Shown: positions 1-9,329, numbered from the stretch's first letter. The stretch is 64,000 nucleotides of DNA from Sutcliffiella cohnii (GCF_002250055.1 NZ_CP018866.1:1666501-1730500), one strand, 5' to 3'. Numbers and translations: made by a program. Notes: a model not told the origin generated them from the letters alone.

Positions 1-1112
1 GCACCATATGGACTTGAGCAGAACGCACCCGATCTTTTCCCAACATTATCAGCAAGATCCACCCAACGATTGTTAATTCCTTGCTCCATGATCTCCATAT
101 ATTCGGAACCCATTACTTGTAATGAATCTAAAACTAGCTTGGAAGCTTCCTCATAAGTCACCTCTGGAGAAAAGTCAGGATCTAGCGGTGCTTTAAGGTC
201 GAAATATTGAATCTTGTCAAGACCTAACACACGTTGCTTCAACTTCGCTAGACGACGCATATGTGGAGCTAATTCCGTTTGAATCGTATGTAATTGATTA
301 TCGTACATTTCTTTCGTTACTTGTTGTTCATCTAGAAGCATATCAGTAACAGATTCATAGTTACGTAAGCGTGCTTCTGTTACTTGCTTTTTTACTTCCG
401 TTGCATAGGTTGCAGCATATGTATTTTGGTATTGTTGTAGTGTACCGACAAAAGCATCATACGCTTTCCGACGAAGTTCTGTATTGGCTGAGTCCTCGTA
501 TTTTGGGAAGGAGTTAAAAGTTAGCGGGTGTTCCACTCCATCATCTGTCGTAAAAGACGAAAACTTCATATCAGATGTTTTGCTTCGTTGGTAAATCATA
601 TACGGAGAATCAAATACTTCGCCAAATGCAGCTAAGACTTTTTCTACATCAGGAGATAAGCGGTGTGGCTTTGACTCCAAAATGTCCGTGAGTGTCTTCT
701 GGAAATCTACGAGCTCGCTTTCTTCGTTTATATAAGCTTTAACCGTATCACTGTCTAATTGAAGAAGTTCAGATTCTACGAACGACAAACTTGAACGAAC
801 GTTAGATAAAACCGAACCGACACGGGCTGCATTTGCTTGGTAATTAGGATTCGTACCGTCAACCGACATTTGTAAATCTGCATATGTTGCTACACGCATT
901 AGTCGCTCTTGTAACGCGTCTTTTGCCTTCAAGCATTCTAGTAACGACTTGGCATTTTCACACACTGCTCCTTTATATTTAGTAACTGTTTGAATATCAG
1001 TTTCAACTGCCACCAGTTCAGTTTCCCAATCTTCTTCCGTTTGAAATAAATCTCGTAAATCCCACGTCTGCTCAACAGGGACGTCTGAACGTAGTAAAGT
1101 ACCCTTTGTCAT
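1..1112 (-). CDS. pepF: Oligoendopeptidase F (M3 peptidase), C-terminus outside window
   Basis: Incomplete gene running off the left edge; about 370 N-terminal residues are present. It starts at ATG 1112-1110 with a GGGG-containing ribosome site and reads MTKGTLLRSDVPVEQTWDLR, the typical opening of PepF-type zinc oligopeptidases, which trim cytoplasmic peptides. The last visible residues (a GAFCSSPYG stretch) match the part of the family just before the HELGHS zinc site, so the catalytic motif should lie just beyond base 1. The family is about 600 residues long. Family identity is strong; the active site is not visible here. Confidence 0.88.
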   Translation of the reverse strand, partial: MTKGTLLRSDVPVEQTWDLRDLFQTEEDWETELVAVETDIQTVTKYKGAVCENAKSLLECLKAKDALQERLMRVATYADLQMSVDGTNPNYQANAARVGSVLSNVRSSLSFVESELLQLDSDTVKAYINEESELVDFQKTLTDILESKPHRLSPDVEKVLAAFGEVFDSPYMIYQRSKTSDMKFSSFTTDDGVEHPLTFNSFPKYEDSANTELRRKAYDAFVGTLQQYQNTYAATYATEVKKQVTEARLRNYESVTDMLLDEQQVTKEMYDNQLHTIQTELAPHMRRLAKLKQRVLGLDKIQYFDLKAPLDPDFSPEVTYEEASKLVLDSLQVMGSEYMEIMEQGINNRWVDLADNVGKRSGAFCSSPYG

Positions 1113-1430
1113 AAAATTACCCCTTTCCGTATTGAGTTTACTAGATTCACGCTAAATGCTTCGTGAATCGAAATATAATTTTATTATAAAGCAAACTTAC
1201 CGGAAATGAAAATATTTTCTTAAAAGTCAAAATTTTTGATGTGGAAACGGCTTATCGCAAATAAGAGGGAAGGAATCGCAAATAAAAAAAGCTTATCGCA
1301 AATGAACACGCGGTAACCGCAAATAAAAAGGTAAATAAATAACGAATTAACAATGGTAAGCCATTAATGTGCTATACTTCAGCCTTTTTGTACCATATGT
1401 TAGACTAATACTCAAGAGGTGAATGAAACG
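1113..1430. other. Divergent intergenic region with CGCAAAT repeats and a small dyad
   Basis: Upstream region shared by pepF (left) and the SLAP-domain gene (right). It contains an 8-bp perfect dyad (GATTCACG 1144-1151, CGTGAATC 1162-1169) in the pepF leader. It also contains four CGCAAAT motifs at 1256, 1277, 1297 and 1318, each 20-21 bp apart, the same repeat family seen near 37.2 and 38.6 kb. I see no gene in it. Confidence 0.6.
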
Positions 1431-1808
1431 ATGCAACAATTACGATTTGAACCAGCTTGGGACAGAACATTATCTACTAATGACAGACAACATATCGAAA
1501 ATATTTTTCAAGAAACGAAGCACATCCATAACTCTAGTATTATTTTTTCACCTATTCGAGAAGCAGTGAACCATAGTGAGGCATTACTAATTACTGTTTT
1601 GATACATAACGGTATGGAGCAGACACTAACTTTTCATAATAAAAGATTGCAGTATAAAATACGTGATGAGGTCATTGGGGACCAAGTATTCACATTGCCC
1701 GCGCTTTCTATTCCATCCAAAGTAAGTACGCCTTGGACGTTTATCTACCCAAAAGGCAGTTATAAACAAAGTGTTCCTTTTAAAAATGGAAAGTTAAATA
1801 TCATTTAA
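1431..1808 (+). CDS. SLAP domain-containing protein
   Basis: 125 residues. The N-terminal part (LRFEPAWDRTLS, then SIIFSPIREAVNH and a C-terminal PWTFIYPKGSY) matches, from memory, the short SLAP domain linked to accessory Sec/S-layer assembly proteins in Bacillus. No signal peptide is visible, so it probably acts in the cytoplasm or at the inner membrane face. ATG 1431 was chosen because AAGAGGTG lies 9 bases upstream; a GTG at 1419 is in frame but overlaps that site. It stands alone between pepF (divergent) and a methyltransferase. Confidence 0.7.
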   Translation: MQQLRFEPAWDRTLSTNDRQHIENIFQETKHIHNSSIIFSPIREAVNHSEALLITVLIHNGMEQTLTFHNKRLQYKIRDEVIGDQVFTLPALSIPSKVSTPWTFIYPKGSYKQSVPFKNGKLNII

Positions 1809-1884
1809 TCTTCAAAACTTTGAAAGGGTATTTTGTGGAAAATGTCGAATTGAAAGGGTGAAGAAGTAAAAGGATGTGTTTAGA

Positions 1885-2634
1885 ATGCAAAATACGAAGG
1901 AAATTTTAACTTTAAATAAAAGTAGTTGGGAAAAAGCGGCGGAACGTTTTTTTGGTAGAAATCCTCTTCCAGACTACGGACCTTTTTCACCTAGTGAAGA
2001 AAAGTTAAAGTTGCTTGGTGACATAAATGGGAAAACAGTATTAGATATTGGTTGTGGAAGTGGGCACTCCTTATTGTATATGGCAGAACAGGGTGCGAAC
2101 GAGCTTTGGGGGTTAGACCTTACAACGAAACAAATAGAAACGGCACGTGAAGTATTGAAGGATGTAAAGGGAAAGGTGACATTAAAGGAATCTCCGATGG
2201 AGGAAAATCCGGGCATTCCGTTTAACCATTTTGATATTGCATACTCTATTTATGCGTTAGGATGGACGACCGACTTGAAGGAAACTTTGTCTCACATTCA
2301 TAGTTATTTAAAGCCAGGAGGTGTTTTCGTTTTTAGTTGGGAACATCCGCTGCATGACCGGATTAGCTACGAAGATTCATCCTTTCTGTTCAACAAATCT
2401 TATAATGTCGAAGGTCCTGAATATAACGAGGCGTGGCATCAAGATGTCGTTATTTTTCACCGTAAATTAACTACTTATATTAATACGTTGATTGAAACAG
2501 GTTTTAAAATCGAAAAGGTTATGGATGATGTGGTTATACCTGCTGATGCAACAACCGATCCAGCAAGGTGGTATTTTCGGCAAAAGGCTGAATTAATGCC
2601 AGCTACTTTCATCATAAAAGCTACGAAAATGTAA
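1885..2634 (+). CDS. Class I SAM-dependent methyltransferase
   Basis: About 249 residues. Motif I (VLDIGCGSGHSLLYMA, residues ~51-66) and the acidic loop ending motif II (LWGLDLT) are intact, followed by KPGGVFVFSWEHPLH. This is a Rossmann-fold methyltransferase using S-adenosylmethionine. The substrate cannot be read from sequence; the shape (methyltransferase-11 core plus a Trp/His-rich C-terminal part) resembles small-molecule enzymes. A related gene lies at 13276-14010. ATG 1885 preferred over in-frame GTG 1876, which is too close to AAAAGG. Confidence 0.85.
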   Translation: MQNTKEILTLNKSSWEKAAERFFGRNPLPDYGPFSPSEEKLKLLGDINGKTVLDIGCGSGHSLLYMAEQGANELWGLDLTTKQIETAREVLKDVKGKVTLKESPMEENPGIPFNHFDIAYSIYALGWTTDLKETLSHIHSYLKPGGVFVFSWEHPLHDRISYEDSSFLFNKSYNVEGPEYNEAWHQDVVIFHRKLTTYINTLIETGFKIEKVMDDVVIPADATTDPARWYFRQKAELMPATFIIKATKM

Positions 2635-2729
2635 GTGTTTTTAGAGAGATAGTTTATAATACATATATCAAAGCAAAGGCCTCTCAATTTTTTTGGGAAA
2701 CTATCTTTTCTAGAAAGGATTGAATACCA

Positions 2730-3437
2730 ATGGATTTTGAAACAGTGATGCAAGAACTAGAAACGCTCGGTAAGGAACGTACGAAAAAAATGTACATATC
2801 TAACGGTGCGCGTGAACCGCTTTTTGGGGTTGCTACAGGTGCGATGAAGCCGATGGCGAAGAAAATAAAAATAAACCAGCTTTTAGCGGAACAACTATAT
2901 GCGACTGGAAATTATGATGCGATGTATTTTGCAGGAATTATTGCAGATCCAAATGCTATGACGAAGTCCGATTACGACCGTTGGATGGATGGGGCATATT
3001 TTTATATGTTATCTGATTATGTAGTAGCGGTAACTTTATCAGAGTCTGGCATCGCACAAGATGTTGCCGATAAATGGATTGCGAGCGGTGATGAGTTGAA
3101 AATGTCGGCAGGGTGGAGCTGCTATTGCTGGCTTTTAGGAAATCGGAAGGACCATGAATTTTCCGAAAGTAAAATTTCCGAGATGCTTGATAGAGTAAAA
3201 AACACGATTCACGACTCACCGGAACGGGCAAAAGCTTCTATGAATAATTTCCTATACACAGTTGGCGTTTCCTATATTCCTCTAAATGAAAAGGCCATTG
3301 TGACTGCTCAAGAAATTGGTATAGTGGAAGTCAAACGCGAAAACAAAAAGAGCAGCCTTTTAAATGCTTATGAAAATATTCAAAAAGACATGGATAAAGG
3401 CAGACTTGGTTTCAAACGTAAATATGTAAGATGTTAA
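2730..3437 (+). CDS. DNA alkylation repair protein (AlkD-like HEAT repeat)
   Basis: 235 residues, made of helical repeats, matching the AlkC/AlkD-type family (DNA alkylation repair enzyme, Pfam PF08713) as I remember it: start MDFETVMQELETLGKERTKK, central DYDRWMDGAYFYMLSDYVV and end GKLGFKRK-like. AlkD proteins are cytoplasmic glycosylases that remove bulky alkylated bases. ATG follows TAGAAAGGAT with good spacing. A GTTTATAATAC -10-like sequence is present near 2650, so it may be transcribed alone. Activity on DNA is inferred from family only. Confidence 0.75.
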   Translation: MDFETVMQELETLGKERTKKMYISNGAREPLFGVATGAMKPMAKKIKINQLLAEQLYATGNYDAMYFAGIIADPNAMTKSDYDRWMDGAYFYMLSDYVVAVTLSESGIAQDVADKWIASGDELKMSAGWSCYCWLLGNRKDHEFSESKISEMLDRVKNTIHDSPERAKASMNNFLYTVGVSYIPLNEKAIVTAQEIGIVEVKRENKKSSLLNAYENIQKDMDKGRLGFKRKYVRC

Positions 3438-3439
3438 AG

Positions 3440-3505
3440 GACGGTGGGACACGTGCTTGTTCATCCATTATTTGGTGGGACAAGGAACCTGTCCCTCTGT
3501 CCACT
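3440..3505. repeat. GGACAGGTTCC-type palindromic repeat, copy 1
   Basis: One of about seven copies in the first 16.3 kb. The core reads GGTGGGACAAGGAACCTGTC then CCTCTGTCCAC, preceded by a mirror half (GGACGGTGGGAC, TTGTTCATCCAT). The two halves can pair into a long stem. It lies just after the stop of the AlkD-like gene. Confidence 0.8.
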
Positions 3506-3560
3506 TTTTTTGTGTAACTTTTTTCGTATTCATCCGTGGATATAGTGAAAGGAGGGTTCG

Positions 3561-4070
3561 ATGGGAAAGGGTGTAGATTTAGAACAAATATATTCGCTTT
3601 ATGTAAATGATGTGTATCGGTATATATTTTCACTTTGTAAAAATAAAACATTAACGGAAGACGTTGTTCAAGAAACTTTCTATCGGGCCTACCTTTATGT
3701 TGAAAGTTACAAGATGGAAAAAATAAAACCTTGGTTGTTTAAAGTGGCTTATCATACATTTATCGATGTGGTACGGAAGGAAAAGCGAATAACGTATTAT
3801 GATGATCTTGAACTTTTAAATACCGATGTAAAAGGTGGCCAAGGCAGAAGTGCCGAAGAAGAGTATTTCGTTAAAGATAGTATTGAACAATGGTTTCAAG
3901 CATTAGGGACTTTGTCCGTAACAAAAAGAAATGTCGTATTACTGAGAGATTATTATCAATTTTCTTATCAAGAAATAGCAGACATTTTTGATATGTCGAT
4001 TTCAAAAGTAAAAGTAAACATATATCGAGGACGTAAGGAACTGGAAATGAAAATGAAAGAAATAAACTAA
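3561..4070 (+). CDS. ECF-type RNA polymerase sigma factor
   Basis: 169 residues, the normal size for an extracytoplasmic-function sigma factor. Region 2 (EDVVQETFYRAYLYVESYK, ~residues 34-52) binds the -10 element and core polymerase; region 4 (YQFSYQEIADIFDMSISKVK, ~134-153) is the helix-turn-helix for the -35 element. ATG 3561 follows AAAGGAGG. Ten bases separate it from the next gene, a zinc-finger anti-sigma protein, so the two form the usual sigma/anti-sigma operon. The signal sensed is unknown. Confidence 0.88.
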   Translation: MGKGVDLEQIYSLYVNDVYRYIFSLCKNKTLTEDVVQETFYRAYLYVESYKMEKIKPWLFKVAYHTFIDVVRKEKRITYYDDLELLNTDVKGGQGRSAEEEYFVKDSIEQWFQALGTLSVTKRNVVLLRDYYQFSYQEIADIFDMSISKVKVNIYRGRKELEMKMKEIN

Positions 4071-4080
4071 AAAGGAGGAA

Positions 4081-5292
4081 ATGCGATTGAATTGTAACGA
4101 CGTGAAGTTTAAATGGAAGTCGTATATAAACGGAGAACTTCCAAGTGATGAAGAACGAGCAATCGACGAACATTTGGAAAGTTGCCCCGAGTGTGAGCAA
4201 TTGCTTAATGAAACGATGGAAGAGCAGGAAGAGAAAAGTCGTGAACAAATAGTAAAACAGGAAGACCCTTTAAACGAAATTCCTATTAAAAAGCAAGCTC
4301 AAATGTTACGTAAGGCAAAATGGAAAAACCGCTTGATGACTGCGCTGACTGTTCTTCTAATATTTATCGTCGTGAGTTTTATGACCGGTTTGTTTACTGC
4401 ATCTTATTATGGTTTTGGATCCGACAAACAAGGTCGAGGGGAAAGAGCTGTTCAAGTAGTGAAAACAGCGACACAAATGTCGATGCCTAACGTGTTTTTA
4501 GGTAGTGGAGGTATGGACACAAATTTTTATTTCACTTTAGATATGGATTTTTCGATACAAAAACAGATAGGGAAGGATAATAAATCGATTGGAAAGCTCG
4601 ATGGAAAAATGTTATTTAATTCCCTCAATGTAAAAAGAGAATGGGCAGATGGTCAATATGATGTTAAATTACATTTCCTACACCCAAACTTAGTAGCAAA
4701 CGAACAAGAAACGGAGCTTGATTTTTACGAAGAGGTGTTGAACGAGACGTGGAATAGTTTAGACCTACTTCCAGAGGGTACTGTTTCTGAGCTTGCGATT
4801 ACTTTTGACGGACTTTATGAAATCGATGAGGTTTATCAATTATTAGAAGGTTTTGATTTAGACATTGTTTGGTACGCAATCGATACAGGAGTCGAACAGG
4901 AAAGGGAAGAATATCGATCACCATATTTTAGTGCTAGTAATGGTATTTGGGGATTTCATGAACGAGCTGTTTTCGATTTCCCGCAACATGGTAATTCAAT
5001 TATGGAACGTGGAGATGGTCAAAAGCGCGCAGAAATATTTAAAACGAGTTTACATTTCCTTGTTGAAAACAGCAAGTTAGCCAAAAAGTATATTTGGACA
5101 GAGCAAAGTTTCGAAGAAGTGTATAAATATGTGGAAGAGAACGGAGTAAAAACGTATGGAGTTGTCGTAACTGGACCATCGAAAGAGCTCCTGCGACTTC
5201 AACAAAATGAAAGTATTATTTATGCAACGATGGGGGAAGTAGATTTTTGGAATTGGTACAATACTCCATCAAGCGGAACGATATACAATTAA
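4081..5292 (+). CDS. Membrane anti-sigma factor with zinc-finger domain
   Basis: 403 residues. N-terminal anti-sigma zinc finger (HLESCPECEQLL, ~residues 30-41), one membrane segment (~85-108, LTVLLIFIVVSFMTGLFTAS) and a large extracytoplasmic part that looks like the sigma-factor-regulator N and C domains of Bacillus anti-sigma proteins. It is expected to hold the upstream ECF sigma factor at the membrane and release it on a surface signal. ATG lies directly after AAAGGAGGAA. I am sure of the role, less so of the outer-domain assignment. Confidence 0.82.
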   Translation: MRLNCNDVKFKWKSYINGELPSDEERAIDEHLESCPECEQLLNETMEEQEEKSREQIVKQEDPLNEIPIKKQAQMLRKAKWKNRLMTALTVLLIFIVVSFMTGLFTASYYGFGSDKQGRGERAVQVVKTATQMSMPNVFLGSGGMDTNFYFTLDMDFSIQKQIGKDNKSIGKLDGKMLFNSLNVKREWADGQYDVKLHFLHPNLVANEQETELDFYEEVLNETWNSLDLLPEGTVSELAITFDGLYEIDEVYQLLEGFDLDIVWYAIDTGVEQEREEYRSPYFSASNGIWGFHERAVFDFPQHGNSIMERGDGQKRAEIFKTSLHFLVENSKLAKKYIWTEQSFEEVYKYVEENGVKTYGVVVTGPSKELLRLQQNESIIYATMGEVDFWNWYNTPSSGTIYN

Positions 5293-5293
5293 G

Positions 5294-5350
5294 ACAGAGG
5301 GCCAGGTTTCTCACCATCCATTTTTTGGAGTGGTGTGAATTCTAGCCCTT
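5294..5350 (+). terminator. Degenerate copy of the palindromic repeat acting as terminator
   Basis: GACAGAGGGCCAGGTTTC pairs imperfectly with GTGAATTCTAGCCC and is followed by TTTTT. It carries the CATCCATTTTTTGG centre of the repeat family, so it seems to be a diverged copy working as the terminator of the sigma/anti-sigma operon. Confidence 0.55.
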
Positions 5351-5513
5351 TTTGCGCTTGTTTTTGTTATATTGAAAAAATAAATATTGAAAAGAGTGAA
5401 AATTTTATGTAAAGTAAGGTTATTAAAAAAATGTCGTATATTCACGAATGTGTACACGTTTATGAATAATTATGCAACTGTTAAATAACGAATCTTTATA
5501 TAGGGGGATAATG

Positions 5514-6692
5514 ATGAATTCAAATAAAGTATTTCAAGACATTGATAAAGTCTATCAAGATGTAATCGAATGGCGCAGATACCTGCATAAAAACCCTGAG
5601 CTGTCGTTTCAAGAACATCATACAGCGCAATATGTGTATGACATTTTGGAGAGTTTTGGAGGGTTCGACCTGTCAAGACCGACGAAAACAAGTGTGTTGG
5701 CGCGTATAAAGGGAGCTAGCCCTGGTAAAGTTATCGCTTTACGAGCGGATATGGACGCTTTACCGATACAGGAAGAGACCAATTTGCCATTTGCATCTGC
5801 TCATGAAGGCATTATGCATGCTTGTGGACATGACGGTCACACAGCAATGCTTTTAGGGGCAGCAAAAATAATAAAAGAACATAAGGATGAATTAAGTGGT
5901 GAGATCGTCTTTATTTTTCAACATGCGGAAGAACTTCCACCTGGTGGAGCAAAAGAAATGGTGGAAGCGGGCGTTTTAGAAGGGGTAGACCAAGTATTAG
6001 GGATACACTTAATGTCGACTATTCCGTACGGAACGATTGGCATCAAACATGGCTCCGTTACATCTGCCAGCGATACATTTAACATCGTTGTTCAAGGAAA
6101 AGGGGGACATGCCTCTACACCGGAATTGACGACGGATCCTTTAGCAACAGGTGCGCAAATTGTAACGGGCTTACACCATATCGTGTCCCGTTCAGTAGCT
6201 CCGTTAGAGTCTGGAGTTTTATCTGTAACTAGATTTCTAGGTGGAGGTCAAGCATTAAATGTTATTCCTGACAAAGTAGAAATTGGTGGTTCCGTAAGAA
6301 CACTTAACCCTGAGGTTCGGGAACTAATGCAGTCAAGAATTACGGAAGTGGCGGAAGGAATTGCTAAAGCACATGGAGCTGAAGCTAACGTTACTTATAC
6401 GTATGGTTATAGTTCTGTTGTTAATGAAAAGGAATTAACGGACAAGGTAGCCAATTTACTTGAGGCGAATTTCACAGATAAAAACATTGAATGGATCGAC
6501 CCAATGCTCGGAGGAGAAGATTTCTCGGCATTTAGCGACGAGAAACCAGGTTGTTTTATTATGATAGGCTCCGGTAATGAGGAAAAAGGTATTACATTCC
6601 CTCACCACCATCCAAAGTTTGATATAGATGAAGAAGCAATGAAAGATGGCTTGAAATTTCATGTGCTTGCTGCATTAACTCTATCAAAATAA
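5514..6692 (+). CDS. M20 family metallo-amidohydrolase
   Basis: 392 residues from ATG 5514, six bases after AGGGGG (in-frame ATGs at 5472 and 5511 are less well placed). Metal-binding motif HACGHDGH at residues 102-109, catalytic HAEE further on, and GGEDFS near the C-terminus: the M20D group of aminoacylases/amidohydrolases (hippurate, N-acyl amino acid or aminobenzoyl-glutamate type). The next gene is an AbgT transporter, which suggests the substrate is an acylated or aminobenzoylated amino acid taken up by that transporter. Exact substrate unknown. Confidence 0.85.
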   Translation: MNSNKVFQDIDKVYQDVIEWRRYLHKNPELSFQEHHTAQYVYDILESFGGFDLSRPTKTSVLARIKGASPGKVIALRADMDALPIQEETNLPFASAHEGIMHACGHDGHTAMLLGAAKIIKEHKDELSGEIVFIFQHAEELPPGGAKEMVEAGVLEGVDQVLGIHLMSTIPYGTIGIKHGSVTSASDTFNIVVQGKGGHASTPELTTDPLATGAQIVTGLHHIVSRSVAPLESGVLSVTRFLGGGQALNVIPDKVEIGGSVRTLNPEVRELMQSRITEVAEGIAKAHGAEANVTYTYGYSSVVNEKELTDKVANLLEANFTDKNIEWIDPMLGGEDFSAFSDEKPGCFIMIGSGNEEKGITFPHHHPKFDIDEEAMKDGLKFHVLAALTLSK

Positions 6693-6720
6693 GAATCTAT
6701 TTATAATAATGTGAGGTAAT

Positions 6721-6791
6721 AACTGGTCACTTTCTTTTTGAGTTTTGGGTTTATGATACCCTCAGAGCTCAATCGTAGGAAGTGACAAGTT
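6721..6791 (+). ncRNA. Structured 5' leader element, unidentified
   Basis: Nested pairing: outer 14-bp stem (6721-6734 with 6778-6791, one mismatch, one G-U), then TTGAG/CTCAA (6738-6742 with 6768-6772), then GGGT/ACCC (6747-6750 with 6758-6761). No T-run follows, so it does not look like an intrinsic terminator. It lies 73 bases before the AbgT transporter gene. It could be a cis-regulatory RNA or an mRNA-processing hairpin; I do not recognise a known class. Confidence 0.45.
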
Positions 6792-6863
6792 TTCACCTTA
6801 ATCCTTTATTGTAGTAAATCTATAAAGTGGTACAACATAAAACGGTTTATAGGGAGGGAGTCT

Positions 6864-8390
6864 ATGGCTCAGATTAGTAAGAAAGAGAAAAAATCATTTT
6901 TTGATCGCATGCTTGATTCCATCGAGTCTGCCGGAAATAAATTACCAGATCCGATTGTGCTGTTTTTCATTCTTTGCGGTATTGTTTTACTTGCTTCATT
7001 TATTACGAGCTATTTTAACGTGTCAGCTGTTCATCCAGGTACAGGGGAAGTAGTAGCTGCCAACAATCTTTTAAATGGTGCCGGATTCGCCGATTTTGTA
7101 TCGAGTATGGTAACGAACTTCAGCAACTTTCCACCATTAGGTATGGTACTAGTTATGATGATTGGTGTTGGACTTGCGGAACAAAGTGGCTTTTTTACAA
7201 GTCTATTGAAACGTACGGTCATCGCGACCCCTAAAAGAATAATTATTCCAAGCATTATTTTAATTGCAATTGTAGCTAACGCTGCTGGTGATGCTGGTCC
7301 AATCGTATTGCCTCCATTGGCTGCAACAGTATTGATGGCATTTGGTTATCATCCATTAGTTGGTTTAGTCGTTGCTTACGCATCTACGTTAGGAGCATTT
7401 TGTGCGAACTTAATTATCGGTATGTCTGATACACTTGCCGCTGGTTTCACACAAATTGGTGCTCAGACGGTAGATCCTGAATATATAGCAAATCCTGCAA
7501 TGAACTATTATTTCCTTGTAGTATCCGCTCTATTTTTAATGCTAGTTTCACTGTGGGTAACACATAAATTTACTATTCCACGGTTTGGAACGTATACAGG
7601 GGAACTTCCACAAATGGAGAAGGTCACCGATACGGAAAGACGTGGATTAAAATGGGCAGGTATTGCAACGATTGTGTTTGCTATCGTTATCGTAGCAATG
7701 CTCATTCCAGAAAATGGCGTCTTGCGGAATGCTGAAACAGGTTCCATATTAGCGAATTCTCCATTTATGAATGGAATTGTTCCACTATTAACAATGCTAT
7801 TTTTCATTCCAGGTCTTTTCTATGGAATTGGTGCTAAAACGATTAATAACTCGAAAGACTTTGGCGACATGCTCGGTAAATCAATGAGTACAATGGGACC
7901 ATACATTGTTTTAGTATTTGCAGCTGCTCAAATGCTAGCTTTCTTTTCAGCTAGTAATCTAGGTCCGATCATTGCTATTAAAGGGGCGGAATTTCTTAAT
8001 GATATAGGTTTTACAGGTGTTCCGTTAATTGTTGCCTTTGTCATTTTTGTTGCGTTCGTCAATTTATTAATAGGCAGTGCCTCTGCGAAGTGGGCAATAT
8101 TAGCACCGGTATTCGTACCGATGTTCATGTTTTTAGATTACCATCCAGCCTTTACACAAGTGCTTTATCGCATAGGGGATTCTATTACGAACCCAATTAC
8201 GCCGATGTTGCCGTATCTCGTATTACTTTTATCTTTTGCGAAAAAGTATGATAAAAATATCGGCTTAGGTACATTAATTTCAGCATTATTTCCATACACC
8301 ATCTTCTTCGGTATCTTTTGGATCATCCTCATTGTCGTCTGGTACCTATTCGGTATCCCAGTCGGCCCAGAAGGCCCAATCTATATGTAA
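6864..8390 (+). CDS. AbgT family transporter
   Basis: 508 residues, a polytopic membrane protein with roughly a dozen hydrophobic segments. The start (SIESAGNKLPDPIVLFFILC) and the AANAAGDAGPIVLPPLAA-like and PITPMLPYL stretches are AbgT hallmarks. Family members import p-aminobenzoyl-glutamate or export antimetabolites such as sulfonamides. It follows the M20 amidohydrolase gene, matching the abg-type pairing of transporter and hydrolase. ATG follows AGGGAGGGAG. Substrate inferred from family and neighbour only. Confidence 0.88.
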   Translation: MAQISKKEKKSFFDRMLDSIESAGNKLPDPIVLFFILCGIVLLASFITSYFNVSAVHPGTGEVVAANNLLNGAGFADFVSSMVTNFSNFPPLGMVLVMMIGVGLAEQSGFFTSLLKRTVIATPKRIIIPSIILIAIVANAAGDAGPIVLPPLAATVLMAFGYHPLVGLVVAYASTLGAFCANLIIGMSDTLAAGFTQIGAQTVDPEYIANPAMNYYFLVVSALFLMLVSLWVTHKFTIPRFGTYTGELPQMEKVTDTERRGLKWAGIATIVFAIVIVAMLIPENGVLRNAETGSILANSPFMNGIVPLLTMLFFIPGLFYGIGAKTINNSKDFGDMLGKSMSTMGPYIVLVFAAAQMLAFFSASNLGPIIAIKGAEFLNDIGFTGVPLIVAFVIFVAFVNLLIGSASAKWAILAPVFVPMFMFLDYHPAFTQVLYRIGDSITNPITPMLPYLVLLLSFAKKYDKNIGLGTLISALFPYTIFFGIFWIILIVVWYLFGIPVGPEGPIYM

Positions 8391-8430
8391 CGTGGACAGA
8401 GGGACAGGTCCCTCGTCCACACATTTTTTG
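8391..8430. repeat. GGACAGG-type palindromic repeat, copy 3 (half copy)
   Basis: GTGGACAGAGGGACAGG followed by TCCCTCGTCCAC folds on itself with 13 pairs and one bulge, then ATTTTTTGG. The other half is diverged (GGACAGCTTCC ... GGAATCTGTCC to about 8500). It separates the AbgT gene from the convergent MerR gene and may terminate both. Confidence 0.7.
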
Positions 8431-8493
8431 GAAATAGGTCAAGCGAAAAGGACAGCTTCCTTATCTCTTTTTAGGAGAGTGGGGAATCTGTCC

Positions 8494-9312
8494 TTATTCG
8501 ACTTGAATCATGATTTTCGTAACGTATTGTTCTTTATCGTTTACGACGACTGTATCGTAAATATATTCTTCAAATATGAATTCTCCTAAGCTTAATCGTA
8601 ATCTCTCTATCTCTGCTATAAGCCGCTCGTATGTATGACCAATTGTTTTCTCATCTCCAATATGATAACCGACTAGAAATTGACCTTCCACTGCATGAAA
8701 ATAGGAGAAGCCTTCTTTTGCATTTGGTTGTTCGATATATAAATAGCTATAGTTCGTAAATTCGCCTTTTATAATATGATCTCGTGTCGTAATAACACCA
8801 ATTGGAAAGCCTGTATCAAGTTTGGAGACATACAGTTCATCAATAAAATCTGAAACTACTTCCACAAATTCCTCATCAGATGTATTTTCAATATTTCTAC
8901 TCAAATATAACGTTGCTTCTGGAAAGTATTCCAACGTTATTTTACTAAAATCCGTTTGTAATGCCTCTTCCATTAGTTTTATTTTTGTTTGGATTAAATT
9001 TTCCTTCGCCTCCAGCTCTTGACGCATTTTTTCTATTTCCTTCTTCTTCTGATGCATTAATGTTAGAAAACTGTCAGGTGATTTATGTTGTGTATATTGT
9101 TTAATATCATGAAGTGACATGCCAACATCTTTTAATAGGTCAATAACCATAAATAGCTCAAATTGACGTAAAGAATAAAATCGATACCCTTTTTCGTTTC
9201 TTACTTCAGGGGACAATAATCCAATTTGATCGTAATAAATCAGCGTCTGTTTGTTCACTTTACAAAGCTTTGCAAATTCTCCTGTTGTTAAATGTTTTCC
9301 TTTATTACTCAT
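8494..9312 (-). CDS. MerR family multidrug-type transcriptional regulator
   Basis: 272 residues from ATG 9312 (AAGGGTGG 9 bases upstream; a GTG at 9327 is in frame but overlaps it). N-terminal winged helix (TTGEFAKLCKVNKQTLIYYD, then GLLSPEVRNEKGYRFYS), a coiled dimer helix (~80-115) and a C-terminal GyrI/BmrR-like effector domain ending in VTKIMIQVE. This layout is that of BmrR/BltR activators. It is divergent from an MFS exporter whose promoter has the long MerR-type spacer, so it very likely activates that pump on drug binding. Confidence 0.88.
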   Translation of the reverse strand: MSNKGKHLTTGEFAKLCKVNKQTLIYYDQIGLLSPEVRNEKGYRFYSLRQFELFMVIDLLKDVGMSLHDIKQYTQHKSPDSFLTLMHQKKKEIEKMRQELEAKENLIQTKIKLMEEALQTDFSKITLEYFPEATLYLSRNIENTSDEEFVEVVSDFIDELYVSKLDTGFPIGVITTRDHIIKGEFTNYSYLYIEQPNAKEGFSYFHAVEGQFLVGYHIGDEKTIGHTYERLIAEIERLRLSLGEFIFEEYIYDTVVVNDKEQYVTKIMIQVE

Positions 9313-9329
9313 TTTTTTAAGCACCACCC

